Assembly (NCBI RefSeq): GCF_021602155.1
Contig: NZ_BQHY01000001.1
Coordinates: forward strand, 434,001 to 498,000
DNA from: Pseudomonas parakoreensis
GTDB taxonomy: Bacteria > Pseudomonadota > Gammaproteobacteria > Pseudomonadales > Pseudomonadaceae
Reading direction: 5' to 3'
Length of the DNA stretch: 64,000 nucleotides
Shown here piece by piece: positions 1 to 7,383 of this stretch. Both the position numbers and the translations under genes were made by a program. Within the stretch, counting starts at the first letter, position 1; each line of letters starts with the position of its first letter. The notes under the pieces are model-generated. The model was given only the letters and a program-made list of their open reading frames with translations. It ran no database searches and was not told the DNA's origin.

Positions 1-8
1 AGAAATCC

Positions 9-704
9 ATGATTATCGACCTCTACGGATTCGGCCCGGCCCTCGCTGCCGGTGCGCTGATGACCGTCAAACTGGCGCTGACGGCCCTGTGCCTGGGACT
101 GGTGCTCGGTCTGCTCGGCGCCTTGGCCAAGACTTCCCCGTACAAGCCGCTGCAGTGGCTTGGCGGCACTTATTCGACCCTGGTGCGTGGCGTCCCGGAA
201 TTGCTCTGGGTGCTGTTGATCTATTTCGGTACGGTCAACTTGATGCGCAGCCTCGGTGAGTTTTTCGGCAACCCCGACCTGCAACTCAGCGCCTTCGCCG
301 CCGGTGTAATCGCGTTGGGCCTGTGCTTCGGCGCCTACGCCACGGAAGTGTTTCGCGGCGCAATCCTTGCCATTCCCAAGGGCCATCGCGAAGCCGGCGT
401 GGCGCTGGGCCTGTCGAAATGGCGGATCTTCACCAAGTTGATCATGCCGCAGATGTGGCGCATCGCCCTGCCCGGCCTGGGCAACCTGTTCATGATCCTG
501 ATGAAAGACACCGCGCTGGTCTCGGTAATCGGCCTGGAAGAAATCATGCGTCACGCGCAGATCGGCGTGACCGTGTCGAAACAACCGTTCACCTTCTATC
601 TGGTGGCCGCAGTCATGTACCTCGGCCTGACGGTGCTGGCGATGACCGGCATGCACTTCCTGGAAAAACGCGCCGCTCGCGGCTTTGCGAGGAGCGCTTC
701 ATGA
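9..704 (+). CDS. Polar amino-acid ABC transporter permease (HisQ/ArtQ type)
   Basis: Inner-membrane permease of a polar amino-acid uptake ABC transporter, 231 aa, about five hydrophobic segments. The cytoplasmic EAA loop that contacts the ATPase is visible (EAGVALGLSKWRIFTKLIMP, about residues 130–149). The start ATG is near the left edge, so the binding protein and ATPase genes probably lie outside the window. Its stop overlaps the next permease start by 4 nt (ATGA), which points to translational coupling and a heteromeric HisQM-like pair. The family is clear; the substrate (a basic or polar amino acid) is inferred from the family only. Confidence 0.9.
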   Translation: MIIDLYGFGPALAAGALMTVKLALTALCLGLVLGLLGALAKTSPYKPLQWLGGTYSTLVRGVPELLWVLLIYFGTVNLMRSLGEFFGNPDLQLSAFAAGVIALGLCFGAYATEVFRGAILAIPKGHREAGVALGLSKWRIFTKLIMPQMWRIALPGLGNLFMILMKDTALVSVIGLEEIMRHAQIGVTVSKQPFTFYLVAAVMYLGLTVLAMTGMHFLEKRAARGFARSAS

Positions 705-1390
705 ACTGGGAAGTGATCATCAAGTGGCTGCCGAAACTGGCGCAGGGCGCGACTTTGACCCTCGAACTGGTGGCGATTGCCGTGATTGCCGGCCTGCTGC
801 TGGCGATTCCGCTGGGCATCGCCCGCTCGTCGAAGCTGTGGTACGTGCGCGCCTTGCCCTACGCCTACATCTTCTTTTTCCGTGGCACGCCACTGTTGGT
901 GCAACTGTTCCTCGTCTATTACGGCCTGGCGCAGTTCGATGCGGTGCGCAGCAGCGCGCTGTGGCCGTACCTGCGCGATCCGTTCTGGTGTACCACCGCG
1001 ACCATGACTCTGCACACGGCGGCGTACATCGCCGAGATCCTGCGCGGCGCGATCCAGGCGATTCCGCCGGGCGAAATCGAAGCGGCGCGAGCACTGGGCA
1101 TGTCCAAGCCCAAAGCGATGTTCTACATCATGCTGCCGCGTGCGGCGCGCATCGGCCTGCCGGCCTACAGCAATGAAGTGATCCTGATGCTCAAGGCCAG
1201 CGCACTGGCGAGCACCGTGACCCTGCTGGAACTGACCGGCATGGCCCGCACGATCATCGCGCGCACCTACCTGCCGGTGGAAATCTTCTTCGCCGCCGGC
1301 GTGTTCTATCTGCTGATGTCCTACGTGCTGGTGCGCGGCTTCAAGCTGCTGGAGCGCTGGCTGCGCGTCGATGCCTGCCAAGGGCGTTGA
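701..1390 (+). CDS. Polar amino-acid ABC transporter permease (HisM type)
   Basis: Second permease of the pair, 229 aa. The start is ATG in the ATGA overlap with the previous gene; longer readings upstream run through the previous gene and are shadows. The EAA loop is EAARALGMSKPKAMFYIMLP in the C-terminal half. HisM-type proteins pair with HisQ-type partners to form the membrane channel, driven by a HisP-type ATPase. Its last 20 nt overlap the downstream methyltransferase frame. Substrate not determinable here. Confidence 0.9.
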   Translation: MNWEVIIKWLPKLAQGATLTLELVAIAVIAGLLLAIPLGIARSSKLWYVRALPYAYIFFFRGTPLLVQLFLVYYGLAQFDAVRSSALWPYLRDPFWCTTATMTLHTAAYIAEILRGAIQAIPPGEIEAARALGMSKPKAMFYIMLPRAARIGLPAYSNEVILMLKASALASTVTLLELTGMARTIIARTYLPVEIFFAAGVFYLLMSYVLVRGFKLLERWLRVDACQGR

Positions 1391-2606
1391 AACTTCCCAC
1401 GTGCTGACGGGCGAGGCCCTACTCGCCCGCTTCACCGCGCTGGATGATTTTCTTACGGCGCATCAGGCGCTGTGGAAACCTCGTCCGTTCACTCATCTTT
1501 CGCTTCCATGGGAAACCGCCTACCCCGAATTGGCTTCGTGGCTACGCGGACGATCGCTGGAAGATGCAGAGCGTGCACATAATCATCCCGCCGATCTCGC
1601 CGATGCCCCGGAGCCGTTCGCCTCATTGGCGGCGTTGTCGGCTGAGCTGAGCGCAGTGGGTGAGTTGCCGGGACATGCGCTGGAAACTGCAGGCCATCGA
1701 TTGAATGTCGACGTACCGGGACGCAAGTGGCAGCAGATCGAAGCGTTCGGCAGCCGTTTGTCTTTCGCCTCGCCGCCAACGCATTGGCTGGACTGGTGTT
1801 CCGGCAAAGGGCATTTGGGCCGGCGCCTGTTGAGCGCCGGGCAACAGCTGACCTGTGTTGAATACGATCCGGCGCTGGTCGCCAGCGGTCAGGCTCTGAG
1901 TCAGCGTCATCATTTGCATGCCCTGCATGTCGAGCAGGATGTGCTCGCAACAGATGCGGCAACCGTGCTGAGCGCTCACCACACCCCGGTCGCCCTGCAC
2001 GCCTGCGGTGATTTGCATGTGCGCCTGATGCAACTGGCAAGCGCGGCCGGATGTCAGCAGATGGCCATCGCCCCGTGCTGTTACAACCGGATTAATCGCA
2101 GCGAGTATCGGGCATTGTCCTCAGCGGGTTTGCGATCCGCCCTACAGCTCTCGCTCGAAGATCTGGCGCTGCCCATGAGCGAAACCGTCACCGCCGGTGC
2201 AAGAGTCCGACGTCAGCGCGACACCTCCATGGCGCGACGTTTGGCCTTTGATCTGCTGCAACGACAAGTGCGCGGAGTAGACGAATACCTGCCCACCCCG
2301 TCCCTGCCCAATGCCTGGGTGGACAAACCTTTCGCCGATTACTGCCGCGACCTGGCAGTGCTGAAAGAGTTATCCACAATCGGTACGCCGGATTGGCAGG
2401 CACTGGAAGCTGCCGGTTGGCAGCGATTGGCCGAAGTTCGCAACCTGGAATTACTGCGCGGATTGTTCCGACGGCCGCTGGAGCTTTGGCTGAATCTTGA
2501 TCGAGCCATTTTCCTCAACGAACGGGGATACTTCGTACGGCTCGGCACCTTCTGCGACAGCTCGCTGACGCCGCGTAATTTTCTGCTGCTGGCCGAACGC
2601 GCCTGA
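1371..2606 (+). CDS. SAM-dependent methyltransferase (Methyltransf_32-like)
   Basis: 411 aa. Residues about 139–151 carry a glycine-rich SAM-binding motif (LDWCSGKGHLGRR), followed by an acidic strand end (VEYDP) and a later APCCYNR motif, as in the Methyltransf_32 family related to METTL25/RRNAD1 proteins. The N-terminal 110 residues are not recognised. The ATG overlaps the permease end by 20 nt and has no good ribosome binding site; a GTG about 30 nt downstream is possible. It probably shares transcripts with the permeases. A terminator follows at 2674–2702. Substrate unknown; RNA is a guess from the family. Confidence 0.75.
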   Translation: MPAKGVETSHVLTGEALLARFTALDDFLTAHQALWKPRPFTHLSLPWETAYPELASWLRGRSLEDAERAHNHPADLADAPEPFASLAALSAELSAVGELPGHALETAGHRLNVDVPGRKWQQIEAFGSRLSFASPPTHWLDWCSGKGHLGRRLLSAGQQLTCVEYDPALVASGQALSQRHHLHALHVEQDVLATDAATVLSAHHTPVALHACGDLHVRLMQLASAAGCQQMAIAPCCYNRINRSEYRALSSAGLRSALQLSLEDLALPMSETVTAGARVRRQRDTSMARRLAFDLLQRQVRGVDEYLPTPSLPNAWVDKPFADYCRDLAVLKELSTIGTPDWQALEAAGWQRLAEVRNLELLRGLFRRPLELWLNLDRAIFLNERGYFVRLGTFCDSSLTPRNFLLLAERA

Positions 2607-2673
2607 AACTTTTACAGCCTGTGGATAACTCTGTTGATGGTTTTCCCGTGGATCCAATATCCACGGCCATTGC

Positions 2674-2702
2674 ATGACCAAAACAGCATTGGTCATTTTT
2701 TG
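2674..2702 (+). terminator. Rho-independent terminator after the methyltransferase gene
   Basis: Stem ATGACCA (2674–2680) pairs with TGGTCAT (2690–2696), followed by a T run. A second perfect hairpin, CCGTGGAT/ATCCACGG, sits just upstream at 2646–2666. The rest of the 419-nt gap before the tRNA gene holds one DnaA-box-like TGTGGATAA (2620–2628) and otherwise nothing I can identify until the tRNA promoter. Confidence 0.75.
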
Positions 2703-2985
2703 TTCATATTGATAAAAAACCTGTAAAACAGGGCTTTGCGCACAAAATGAGAACGTGTCCACAAAATCCACTGCAACGCCAAGGTCGCGCCGATCCGTTG
2801 TGCATAAGCTTCCAATCAAAAGGACATAAACGGGGAAATGGGTGCTTGAACTGTGCGGAAATTCTGCCCTCACGCTCAGTCTGGCTTGATCTCGTGGAAC
2901 TCCAGTCTTGCGGCTAAAAACCCGGAGACACCGCTCACGCCAAGCCTGATCCAGCACCTGCGTAAAAATAGTCTGAATTCAGGGG

Positions 2986-3013
2986 TTTACAGAACCCACC
3001 CAATCGCTATAAT
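2986..3013 (+). promoter_or_regulatory. Sigma-70 promoter of tRNA-Thr
   Basis: TTTACA (2986–2991) and a perfect TATAAT (3008–3013) are separated by 16 nt, and the tRNA begins 13 nt after the -10 box. Short-leader strong promoters of this kind are usual for tRNA genes. Confidence 0.8.
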
Positions 3014-3025
3014 CGTCGCCCACAC

Positions 3026-3087
<62 letters not shown>

Positions 3088-3101
<14 letters not shown>

Positions 3102-3144
3102 TACAAAACAAAGCCCCTGCAGAAATGCAGGGGCTTTGTTGTTT
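3088..3144 (+). repeat. Direct repeat copy 1: tRNA-Thr 3' end plus terminator (attL-like)
   Basis: 57 nt running from inside the tRNA T arm through the terminator. It aligns without gaps to 4060–4116 with about seven mismatches. This looks like the target duplication of an element that inserted at the tRNA 3' end, now diverged. Confidence 0.7.
3107..3140 (+). terminator. Terminator of tRNA-Thr
   Basis: A perfect 15-bp stem (3107–3121 with 3126–3140) closes a GAAA tetraloop. It starts just after the tRNA CCA. The same hairpin, with compensated and uncompensated changes, recurs at about 4079–4112. Confidence 0.9.
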
Positions 3145-3370
3145 CTGGCGTTTGGACTCCGCAGAGGTTTCCACATTGCTGCGACCAGACCTGCGGCCCC
3201 TTATCTCAAACTCCGTCCCCTGTGCTTCAAGCCGTTACAATTTCACATCAGCCCAACATTGACGGGCTCTCGCACCCACCTAGAATGCACCCCAACACAC
3301 CCGCCAAGCCTAGGTTGACCCAGTCAGCAAGCTCAAATCGTGCGGTTTTTTTTTGCCCGGAGAAAACTAC

Positions 3371-4024
3371 ATGAGGCCCTTCGACAAGCCGGCCCTCAGC
3401 GTAGAACAGCAATTGGAACTGCTAAAGCAACGAGGCCTACAAGTCGCAAACGACGACCGCGCCATGTGTTTCCTTGAAGTGGTCACGCTGTTTCGCCTGA
3501 GCCCCTACATGCGCCCTTTTCAGGAAACGAACCCTGAACACACCTTCAAGCCTGGTAGCACTCTAAAAGCAGTCGTCGACATCTATCGTTTCGACGGTTC
3601 GTTGCGCCGCATTACCATGGATGCTATCGAACGTGTGGAAGTCGCCATACGAGCGACTATCAGCAACCACATGTGCCCTAAGTACGGGCCTGAATGGATA
3701 GCTGAGGCGTCAATCTTCTCCTCGTCATACTCACATTCTGATTTATTGCGGCCCCTGCGAGATCAACTGAGCAAGGAGCGCAACAAACTTGGACGTGAGA
3801 TTGACCGTATAAAAAAGAGCAGCCGAGCAGATCAGATCCAGCAGCGGCGAATTGAAAATCGCATGCGCGATAACTATTTTCGATTCTACAGATCAACCTA
3901 TTCCCATCCCGAGTTGCCACCCGCCTGGGCTGTTCTGGAAGAACTGAGCCTTGGAACGGTGTCCAACCTGTTGGCAGAATTGGGGGACGGCAAAATTGGG
4001 GGGCAGGCCACGTTTATCAATTAA
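3371..4024 (+). CDS. Abi_2 family abortive-infection-like protein, C-terminally shortened
   Basis: 217 aa from ATG 3371, preceded by GGAG eight nt upstream; an in-frame ATG at 3353 lacks that site. The N-terminal two thirds fit the Abi_2 (AbiD/AbiF) family: LSVEQQLELLKQRGL at the N-terminus, DIYRFDGSLR, DAIERVEVAIR, and PPAWAVLEELSLGTVSNL near the end. Family members usually continue for roughly another hundred residues after that last motif; here the frame ends within 17 residues, in G-rich DNA (GGGGACGG, then GGGGGGCAGGCCACG) resembling the ends of REP-transposase elements. It is therefore probably a remnant. It lies alone between the two tRNA-derived repeats and has more AT-rich codon use than core genes. 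Confidence 0.7.
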   Translation: MRPFDKPALSVEQQLELLKQRGLQVANDDRAMCFLEVVTLFRLSPYMRPFQETNPEHTFKPGSTLKAVVDIYRFDGSLRRITMDAIERVEVAIRATISNHMCPKYGPEWIAEASIFSSSYSHSDLLRPLRDQLSKERNKLGREIDRIKKSSRADQIQQRRIENRMRDNYFRFYRSTYSHPELPPAWAVLEELSLGTVSNLLAELGDGKIGGQATFIN

Positions 4025-4059
4025 TAGAGAGTCGCAGCCTTAATTCTTTTTTACGATTT

Positions 4060-4116
4060 TAGTGCCGACGCCATACAAAACGAAGCCTCTGCAGAAATGC
4101 AAGGGCTTCGTTGTTT
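4060..4116 (+). repeat. Direct repeat copy 2: degenerate tRNA-Thr 3' end plus terminator (attR-like)
   Basis: Copy of 3088–3144 at a constant offset of 972 nt. It keeps the GCCATACAAAAC junction and the terminator stem-loop with the same GAAA loop (CGAAGCCTCTGCA/TGCAAGGGCTTCG). No tRNA body precedes it. The 0.9 kb between the copies contains only the shortened Abi_2 gene. Confidence 0.7.
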
Positions 4117-4153
4117 TCTGTAGCAGAAGTCAGCCAAAAGGCTTTAAGTGGTA

Positions 4154-4438
4154 TCAAGCAGGGTGCAGATCCCGCAACGCTTCCGGATGCTGACTTGCAA
4201 CCCGCAAGAGAGTTTGCGCCGCACCCGTCGGCTGACGGCGACCCTGCTCCCAATCCTGCAATGTGCGCAGACTCACACCGATAAGTTTGGCAAACGCACT
4301 TTGTGAAACGCCCACTTTGGCACGTGCTTCCGCTGCCGCAGAGAGCGGCACCTGCGTTACGCGCGCGGCCTTTCCGGCCTTCATCTGACGTACAGATTCC
4401 AGCAAGTCCTGCTGGAATTGCTCCAGTTCATCGACCAT
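4154..4438 (-). CDS. higA2: HigA2-type antitoxin, XRE helix-turn-helix
   Basis: 94 aa. The C-terminal half is an XRE helix-turn-helix (GVSQSAFAKLIGVSLRTLQDWEQGRR), the N-terminal part the toxin-binding region. The chosen ATG (4438) has GAGGA seven nt upstream; an ATG five codons earlier (4453) is also in frame but poorly placed. It overlaps the end of the toxin gene by 11 nt, toxin first, as in higBA loci. It should neutralise HigB2 and repress the operon, probably through the palindrome at 4755–4773. The Vibrio cholerae HigA2 pattern (RTLENWEQGR) matches well. Confidence 0.85.
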   Translation of the reverse strand: MVDELEQFQQDLLESVRQMKAGKAARVTQVPLSAAAEARAKVGVSQSAFAKLIGVSLRTLQDWEQGRRQPTGAAQTLLRVASQHPEALRDLHPA

Positions 4439-4745
4439 CGCTGATTTCCTCATTCAGTTGCTTAAGGAAGGCTACGGGCAAGTTGTCGAGCTTTGCCTTG
4501 GTGTAGGCAATGAGCAACCAAATCGAGCCTTCAGAAAGCGTGTTGTAATAAATGACGCGTGTACCGCCTCGCTTGCCCATGCCGCTACGAGTCCACCGCA
4601 CCTTACGCAAACCTCCACTGCCAGGCACGACATCACCAGCCAGAGGATTTGCAGCAAGCCAATTGATGAATTCATGGCGTTCACCATCACCCCATATGGC
4701 CTCTGCATAGCGCTTGAACATTTCCGTTTCGATGATTGTATACAT
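4428..4745 (-). CDS. higB2: HigB2-type RelE-superfamily mRNA interferase toxin
   Basis: 105 aa, RelE family (the HigB2/DUF1044 branch). The diagnostic core is GDVVPGSGGLRKVRW, then GKRGGTRVIYY and a hydrophobic strand before AYTKAK. In V. cholerae HigB2 the same motifs surround the ribosome-dependent mRNA-cleavage site. The ATG at 4745 was chosen because it begins the conserved domain and lies just below the operator; the longer frame to 4889 reads through the operator. Gene order is toxin then antitoxin. First of three unrelated TA modules in this island. Confidence 0.87.
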   Translation of the reverse strand: MYTIIETEMFKRYAEAIWGDGERHEFINWLAANPLAGDVVPGSGGLRKVRWTRSGMGKRGGTRVIYYNTLSEGSIWLLIAYTKAKLDNLPVAFLKQLNEEISDGR

Positions 4746-4754
4746 GAACCGAAC

Positions 4755-4773
4755 TATACGGCTACGCCGTATA
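4755..4773. promoter_or_regulatory. Perfect palindromic operator of higB2A2
   Basis: TATACGGC (4755–4762) and GCCGTATA (4766–4773) flank TAC, ten nt upstream of the higB2 start. Autorepression by the TA complex is known for this family; binding here is inferred from position and symmetry. Confidence 0.65.
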
Positions 4774-4924
4774 AACAAACCATAAACGCTTATGGGGACA
4801 GATCGACGAAATGCATGGCGCGAAGACTTGTGAAATCTGTTGTAACGAGAAGCCACTGCTAGCCACCGTTGCTCATTCGCCCCTCGCAAAGCTACCGTTC
4901 AGCTCGTCGCTGCCAATTCAGCGA

Positions 4925-5119
4925 CCGGGCCTGATAACCCGGGTAAGATACAGGCGCACCAGCGCCCCAATTCACGTTTGCCGGCGCTTTTTTGTGTCTG
5001 CATTACCGTGCAATGGCGGCTGTGCGTGGGAGACCTTCGGGTCTGCCGGGTTCCTGTATCTCCGGTTTATCAGCCCGCGCATAGCTGCCACCCATTCGCC
5101 TGATAACGAATTGGCAGCT
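4925..5119 (+). other. Structured non-coding leader upstream of mini-ORF and DUF3077-like gene
   Basis: Serial hairpins on the + strand: CCGGG/CCCGG (4925–4942); GGCGC/GCGCC (about 4952–4966), competing with AGCGCC/GGCGCT (4961–4988) that is followed by a T run and looks like a terminator; AGACC-TTCG-GGTCT with a UUCG tetraloop (5031–5044); and AGCTGCCA/TGGCAGCT with nested ATTCG/CGAAT (5083–5119). No ORF covers this 399-nt gap (4746–5144). A regulatory 5' UTR or small RNA is the best reading; no promoter is obvious. Confidence 0.55.
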
Positions 5120-5144
5120 CTCATTTGATACAGGGAGTTCACAA

Positions 5145-5225
5145 ATGAATGCCAATGATCCATCCGTAATCCGCCTAGCAATGGCACCGGTCACCTCACT
5201 CCACTTCCTTAACCACGGCAGGTGA
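5145..5225 (+). CDS. 26-codon mini-ORF (possible leader peptide)
   Basis: Reads MNANDPSVIRLAMAPVTSLH and ends HFLNHGR. GGGAG lies eight nt upstream of the ATG. Its TGA (5223–5225) falls within the ribosome binding site (AGGTGA) of the next ORF at 5232, so translation of the two is probably coupled. No domain recognised. It could be a leader peptide controlling the following gene or a real small protein. Confidence 0.5.
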   Translation: MNANDPSVIRLAMAPVTSLHFLNHGR

Positions 5226-5231
5226 AGCGAA

Positions 5232-5507
5232 ATGACCCACTACCTCGATTTGAAAACCCCAGGCCTCACGCACTTTTCCTTCCAGGCCAATCAAGCGCTG
5301 TTCCGCACCAATCGTGGTGTGCCAGTAATCGCCGCCCTCTCGCACGCCTCACACTTGCTTCACATCTCCAAGCTACTGACTGCAGATTCCACAGTCTCTC
5401 GCGATCCTGACCTTCACGCTTACGCCTCCCAGTATCTGCAGGAGTTAAGCAAGGCGTTGATCGATGATGTCGTGAAAGTGATGGATGCGCCGCCGGACAA
5501 GCCGTAG
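5232..5507 (+). CDS. DUF3077-like small protein
   Basis: 91 aa. The pattern LFRTNRGVPVIAALSHASHLL, followed by a helix with ASQYLQELSKALIDDV, resembles the short DUF3077 proteins that are abundant in Pseudomonas and lack an assigned function. It starts six nt after the mini-ORF stop region and ends before a strong terminator. It is likely cytoplasmic, with no signal peptide. The family call is by eye. Confidence 0.6.
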   Translation: MTHYLDLKTPGLTHFSFQANQALFRTNRGVPVIAALSHASHLLHISKLLTADSTVSRDPDLHAYASQYLQELSKALIDDVVKVMDAPPDKP

Positions 5508-5524
5508 ATGTAATCACCCACATG

Positions 5525-5552
5525 AAGCCCTCGTTGATGCGAGGGCTTTTTG
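5525..5552 (+). terminator. Terminator after the DUF3077-like gene
   Basis: AAGCCCTCG (5525–5533) pairs with CGAGGGCTT (5540–5548), followed by T residues. It separates this unit from the convergent res gene. Confidence 0.85.
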
Positions 5553-5556
5553 CGAT

Positions 5557-6237
5557 TCAAACCTGACTGATCTCAAACACAAACGAAATCCTGCGTTGAC
5601 TCGCACTCCACACATAACGCAAATGCTTACCCTGCTTCGGAATCGACACGGCCGGCGGGCGGAACGCAGCGACACATTCGTGGCCCGGCAAACGCACGCT
5701 GTTGTAGAGCATTCCCCACGATTCAGACTCGCGCAGTTGTCGGGCAAACGCCTGTGACGGGCCATAGGCTTCCGGATCGGGTTGATGCAAATGTGCAAAA
5801 CCATCACGGACATCATGCAGCGGCTTAACCACCCGATTGACGTAAGTCCGCATGGTCAACTCAAGATCCGCCTCGCTGGTGGCCGCGAGGAAACGCTCCT
5901 GGTGATAGCAGGTTTCGGCGATGGCCGCGGCCTGGCTGCTGGCGGCGTAGTAGACGCCGAAGGTGCCATCGGTGAAGCGGCTGCTTTTGCCGATGTGGGT
6001 GAACGCCGCCATCACCGGGGTTGAGCCGGGGCCGGAGAGCCGGTCTTCGGGGCGCACGCGGGCGAGGATGCCGGCCTGTTCGATCAGGCGATCATTGGTC
6101 AGCGCTTCCAGCGCGTAGGCGATTTCCAGGTCTTCGGGGTCGAGCACGTCTTCGAACAGCGCAATCGGCGGGAAGCTGCTGTTGACGATCCGGTAGGCCT
6201 TCGGCCATTGCGGCTCAGCCAGCGGCGGGGCCTTCAA
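5557..6237 (-). CDS. RES-domain toxin (NAD+-consuming type)
   Basis: 226 aa with a RES domain over most of its length. Visible landmarks are the N-terminal arginine in AYRIV (R16), FGVYYAASS (Y96/Y97), AETCYH (E108) and LPGHECVAAF near the C-terminus. RES toxins of Res–Xre (ParT–ParS) systems degrade or use NAD+ to arrest growth. The ATG overlaps the antitoxin stop by 4 nt (antitoxin first), so the two are coupled. Second TA module of the island. Confidence 0.87.
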   Translation of the reverse strand: MKAPPLAEPQWPKAYRIVNSSFPPIALFEDVLDPEDLEIAYALEALTNDRLIEQAGILARVRPEDRLSGPGSTPVMAAFTHIGKSSRFTDGTFGVYYAASSQAAAIAETCYHQERFLAATSEADLELTMRTYVNRVVKPLHDVRDGFAHLHQPDPEAYGPSQAFARQLRESESWGMLYNSVRLPGHECVAAFRPPAVSIPKQGKHLRYVWSASQRRISFVFEISQV

Positions 6238-6644
6238 CCGCGCACCCCGTCGAGGTAACGGCGCACGTCGGCGATGTCGACCACCCTCCCCGCCAGCATG
6301 TAATCCAGCGCCGTTCGACCATTGAATGGCGCAGCGGTGTTGGGGCTGCTGACCCAGGTGTAAGCGCGCTCACGGCTGTTGCTGAAGATGATGCTTAACG
6401 CCTTGTGAATGCCCATCAGGTACGAGATACGCTCCAGCGTGTCGTGCGGCAGGCGAATGTTCGGCGGCAGGTGTTTGTACTTATAGAACGTGGTGTTGCC
6501 GACGCCGCCCAGCAGCGTGCGCTGCTGCTCGGCGTTGCAACCCCAGCGCTCCATGAGATTGAAGAAAAACTTCAGCGCGACGCGCCCGGCTTCGGGGACG
6601 TCGAGTTGTTCACGCGGGGTGAGGGCTGGGGATGAGGTAGGCAT
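6234..6644 (-). CDS. Xre/ParS/MbcA-type antitoxin of the RES toxin
   Basis: 136 aa. The N-terminal region is a degenerate Xre-type helix-turn-helix (RVALKFFFNLMERWG, GGVGNTTFYKYK). The C-terminal part holds the toxin-binding DUF2384 fold (ERISYLMGIHKAL, FNGRTALDYMLAG, DVRRYLDGVRG). GGAGG precedes the ATG. It should bind and block Res and repress the operon; an inverted repeat just upstream (6664–6678) is the likely target. Confidence 0.87.
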   Translation of the reverse strand: MPTSSPALTPREQLDVPEAGRVALKFFFNLMERWGCNAEQQRTLLGGVGNTTFYKYKHLPPNIRLPHDTLERISYLMGIHKALSIIFSNSRERAYTWVSSPNTAAPFNGRTALDYMLAGRVVDIADVRRYLDGVRG

Positions 6645-6663
6645 AGACGCCTCCTGATTTTTT

Positions 6664-6678
6664 GTCTTAGCTGAAGAC
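6664..6678. promoter_or_regulatory. Inverted repeat upstream of xre–res (candidate operator)
   Basis: GTCTT (6664–6668) and AAGAC (6674–6678) around a 5-nt centre, 20 nt before the antitoxin start, in AT-rich DNA likely to include the promoter. Confidence 0.45.
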
Positions 6679-6780
6679 TAGTACGTAACTGTAATTTTTT
6701 TTAGTTTTGATACACAAACGAACAATCGTAACTATCAACGCATAGACGCCGGAGTTAAGCCCGGCCGGTGTATTTCTGCG

Positions 6781-7095
6781 CTATTTAAACAATTCTGAAT
6801 GGCTCCCTAGATCCACAAACGTGATCAGGTCTGGGCGCGTGTTCTCGTAAATCATCAGAAAATCGCCACCGATATGACACTCGCGGAATCCAGACCAATC
6901 TCCAGTCAGCGCATGATCCAGATATTCTGCCGGTAACTGCTGCCCCAAAAACAACATCGCCATCACATTCCGGACGTCGTTCATGTCTCGCCTTCCGGCG
7001 CGGTTATAACGATCCCAAGACTTCTTGAATTCAGAAGTCTGCGCACACTGTTTAGGCCGATCAGCGCGTTTTTGCGTTTTCTCCGGTTTCGCCAT
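6781..7095 (-). CDS. YafQ-family mRNA interferase toxin
   Basis: 104 aa. The C-terminus LITFVDLGSHSELFK matches the YafQ signature, with H99 at the place of the catalytic histidine; WSGFRECHIGGDFLMIY is the preceding core strand pair. The N-terminus has about 15 extra basic residues compared with E. coli YafQ. GAGGA lies seven nt before the ATG. The start is 34 nt inside the end of the antitoxin gene, a longer overlap than usual. YafQ cleaves in-frame codons of mRNA in the ribosome. Third TA module. Confidence 0.85.
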   Translation of the reverse strand: MAKPEKTQKRADRPKQCAQTSEFKKSWDRYNRAGRRDMNDVRNVMAMLFLGQQLPAEYLDHALTGDWSGFRECHIGGDFLMIYENTRPDLITFVDLGSHSELFK

Positions 7096-7351
7096 CAGCA
7101 GTCCTCAGCATGTCGTCTATCGAGTCGAAACGCTGACGGATTTCTCGTGCTTCCATCATTGCGCGGGCCGTTTTCTCTGATGGAACTCGCACCTCGAAGG
7201 GAAGCCCCTGAGTGGCAACAACCTGCCGCAGAAAAAGTCGCATGGCGTCGCTAATGCTCAGCCCGCAAGCGTTCAAGACTTCAGTGGCACGCGCTTTCAA
7301 ATCCTCATCAATGCGGCAGCGCACATCGGTAGTTTTCAGTAGTGCAGCCAT
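7061..7351 (-). CDS. RelB/DinJ-family antitoxin
   Basis: 96 aa. The N-terminal ribbon-helix-helix (VRCRIDEDLKARATEVLNAC, then GLSISDAMRLFLRQV) is typical of DinJ/RelB, and LPFEVRVPS follows. The second ATG (7351) is preferred because GAGG sits eight nt upstream; an ATG two codons earlier (7357) has only three nt of spacing. It neutralises the YafQ-type toxin encoded by the overlapping gene and probably represses from the palindrome at 7374–7383. Confidence 0.85.
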   Translation of the reverse strand: MAALLKTTDVRCRIDEDLKARATEVLNACGLSISDAMRLFLRQVVATQGLPFEVRVPSEKTARAMMEAREIRQRFDSIDDMLRTADGETGENAKTR

Positions 7352-7373
7352 TTCCATTACCTCATCGTGATTT

Positions 7374-7383
7374 TGTAGCTACA
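7374..7383. promoter_or_regulatory. Palindrome upstream of dinJ–yafQ (candidate operator)
   Basis: Perfect 10-bp palindrome TGTAGCTACA, 22 nt before the chosen antitoxin start. DinJ/RelB proteins bind short palindromes at this position; binding here is inferred. Confidence 0.5.

Noticed and set aside
2620-2628. DnaA-box-like TGTGGATAA, possible origin signal
   Set aside because: A single box without further boxes, AT-rich repeats or replication genes nearby.
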